7,159 nucleotides of DNA from CAYHWW01 sp964360145 (GTDB lineage Bacteria; Bdellovibrionota; UBA1018; CAYHWW01): positions 1 through 7,159 of the forward strand of contig CAYHWW010000168.1 in NCBI GenBank assembly GCA_964360145.1, in the 5' to 3' direction. The notes under the pieces are model-generated. The model saw nothing but the letters and a program-made list of their open reading frames with translations. It was not told the DNA's origin and did not search any database. Within the stretch, counting starts at the first letter, position 1, and each line of letters begins with the position of its first letter. A program made the position numbers and the translations under genes. Shown here piece after piece: positions 5,673-7,159 of the stretch.

Positions 5673-7144
5673 AGACATTGGCGGCAACCACTGAAAAAGC
5701 GTCAATAAAGAACCGCATCCTCGTCGTTGACGATGATGAGCAGATCCGTGACATCCTGCAAATGCGCCTGGAAGCCGATGGCTATGATGTTGATTGCCTT
5801 GGCACCATCCCCGAGGCCCTGAAATGCGTCGGACGCCACGAATACTCGCTGGTCTTGCTGGATATCCGCGTCGGCGCCGGAAATGGAGTGGAGAGCTTGC
5901 CACTCTTTAGGCAGCAGAACGCCGACGTGCCCATTTTCATCATCACCGCCCATGGCGACGTGGATTCCGCGGTGCGGGCCTTTTCCCGAGGAGCCAATGG
6001 CTACATTCGCAAGCCATTCCAGGAGGGTGAGCTCAAACATCAGATTGCGGCGGCGGTGGAATCCTACCGCACCAAGCTTGAGGCGAAACGTCTGCGCGGC
6101 AGGTCCACCGCGCTGCAAGCAGAGACTTTAGACAAAATCATCATCTCCCGTGATCCGGCGATGAAGCCCGTGCTGAAACAGATTCAGATGGCGGCGGGCA
6201 ACAACTCCAACCTTGTCGTGCAAGGCGCCAGCGGCACGGGCAAAGAGCTCGTCGCAAGGGCCCTCCACACGCTCAGCGCACGCAAACAGGGCCCCTTCAT
6301 CGCCATCAACTGTGGCGCATTTCCTGAAACGCTCCTGGAAAGCGAGCTCTTCGGATACGTCAAAGGCGCCTTCACCGATGCCCGGACGGACAAGGCGGGT
6401 CATATCATCAGCGCCAATGGCGGTACCCTCTTCCTCGATGAAATCGGCGACGCTCCCCTGTCCATCCAAGTCAGGCTGCTCCGCATCCTCCAGGAGAGGG
6501 AGGTCACCCCACTGGGTTCCAGCACTCCCATAAAAGTGGATGTGCGATTCATCGCGGCCACCCACCGCGACCTCAAGTCCCTCGTGGCCGAAGGGAAATT
6601 CCGCGAAGACCTGTTCTACAGGCTCCAGGTGATTTCCCTCCATATCCCGCCCTTAAAGGATCGCCCCCAGGACATCGTGTATCTCGCTGAAATCTTCGCT
6701 GCGAAAATCGGCGCTGTCGACGGTGGAACTGTGAAAAAATTCACAGCGGCGGCGGTTGCCGCCGCGGAAGCCTATCCCTGGCCCGGAAACGTGCGTGAGC
6801 TGCAAAATCGAGTTGAGCGGGCCGTGGTCATGGGGACCGGTAATGAAATAGATGTTATTGATATTTTCCCGGAACTTGCCACTACGGAGCGCCCTGCCGC
6901 ATGCAGCGAGGCCCAAACCGATCAAGAAGTGGAGTTTGTGAGAGCATTCAACCCCGGGACTGGAAAGCTGCCTCCCTATAAAGAGGCCAAAGAGCAGTTT
7001 GAGCGGCTGTACGTTGAAACCCTGCTGCGACAGGCCGGGGGCAACATCGCCCAGGCAGCCCGCCTCGCGGGCAAGGCACGCACTGAGATCTACACCCTGC
7101 TTCGTAAGCACGGCATGAACGCCGATGATTACAAGGACCACTGA
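5669..7144 (+). CDS. NtrC-family sigma-54-dependent response regulator (GlrR/QseF-like)
   Basis: A 491-residue transcription activator with the full three-part layout. The receiver domain (about 15-133) has acidic residues Asp21-Asp22, phosphoacceptor Asp65 in LVLLDIRV, Thr93 and Lys115. The AAA+ domain (about 158-395) has Walker A GASGTGKE (186-193), Walker B GGTLFLDEIG (251-260), ATHRDL at 297-302, FREDLFYRL with the arginine-finger region, and WPGNVRELQN. The sigma-54-contacting loop reads GAFTDA (233-238), not GAFTGA. A Fis-type helix-turn-helix lies at about 448-482 (GGNIAQAARLAGKARTEIY) and resembles that of GlrR/QseF. When phosphorylated by the kinase encoded just before it, it should bind upstream sites, hydrolyse ATP and open sigma-54 promoters. 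The sigma-54 promoter of the divergent motor operon is the obvious target. Length and motifs are complete. Orthology to GlrR is suggested, not proven. Confidence 0.95.
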   Translation: MKTLAATTEKASIKNRILVVDDDEQIRDILQMRLEADGYDVDCLGTIPEALKCVGRHEYSLVLLDIRVGAGNGVESLPLFRQQNADVPIFIITAHGDVDSAVRAFSRGANGYIRKPFQEGELKHQIAAAVESYRTKLEAKRLRGRSTALQAETLDKIIISRDPAMKPVLKQIQMAAGNNSNLVVQGASGTGKELVARALHTLSARKQGPFIAINCGAFPETLLESELFGYVKGAFTDARTDKAGHIISANGGTLFLDEIGDAPLSIQVRLLRILQEREVTPLGSSTPIKVDVRFIAATHRDLKSLVAEGKFREDLFYRLQVISLHIPPLKDRPQDIVYLAEIFAAKIGAVDGGTVKKFTAAAVAAAEAYPWPGNVRELQNRVERAVVMGTGNEIDVIDIFPELATTERPAACSEAQTDQEVEFVRAFNPGTGKLPPYKEAKEQFERLYVETLLRQAGGNIAQAARLAGKARTEIYTLLRKHGMNADDYKDH

Positions 7145-7159
7145 GCGGGGATTCCAGTG

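Noticed and set aside
6128..6643. Minus-strand frame opposite the response regulator AAA+ domain
   Set aside because: The plus-strand frame has every expected catalytic motif; the opposite frame is a codon-bias shadow.

Overview
The window is a divergent two-operon locus from a Gram-negative bacterium. The proteins include a lipoprotein, an ExbB/ExbD-type inner-membrane motor and periplasmic proteins. GC content is moderately high by eye. Gene content (a TolQ-like protein with two different ExbD-like proteins, a von Willebrand A lipoprotein, a secreted TPR protein and a GlrR-type sigma-54 activator) fits the former delta-proteobacteria best, namely Bdellovibrionota or Myxococcota. This placement is inference; no rRNA or core marker is present.

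Left two-thirds, minus strand, read from about 4570 down to 1: six tightly packed genes that look like one operon. In transcription order they are (1) a single-span membrane-anchored protein with seven cysteines, 3831-4541; (2) a VWA-domain lipoprotein with a MIDAS motif, 2251-3834; (3) a TolQ/ExbB/MotA-type channel protein, 1513-2226; (4) a first ExbD/TolR-like protein, 1082-1516; (5) a second, divergent ExbD/TolR-like protein, 569-1078; (6) a secreted TPR protein, 560 down to the window edge and cut off there. Spacings are a 4-base overlap, 24, a 4-base overlap, 3 and 8 bases. No terminator is visible between genes.

Right third, plus strand: a short one-span sensor histidine kinase (4827-5672) and an NtrC-family sigma-54-dependent response regulator (5669-7144), joined by an ATGA overlap.

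The gap between the operons (about 4542-4826) holds the key regulatory signal. On the minus strand there is a near-consensus sigma-54 promoter, TGGCATG-GGGG-TTGCT, at 4578-4593, pointing into the motor operon. Upstream of it are a perfect 7-bp-arm palindrome (4606-4620, centre about -46) and an ACCTG-N10-CAGGT dyad (4652-4671, centre about -95). The second lies at an enhancer-like distance. The simplest model is that the divergent kinase/regulator pair switches on the motor operon through sigma-54.

Functional inference: one TolQ-like protein with two ExbD-like proteins matches the composition of the Myxococcus AglR-AglQ-AglS gliding motor. A MIDAS-bearing, cysteine-containing VWA lipoprotein recalls the gliding adhesin CglB. 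The locus may therefore encode a proton-driven machine that moves or displays a VWA surface protein, under two-component/sigma-54 control. The family assignments are well supported; the combined function is not proven.
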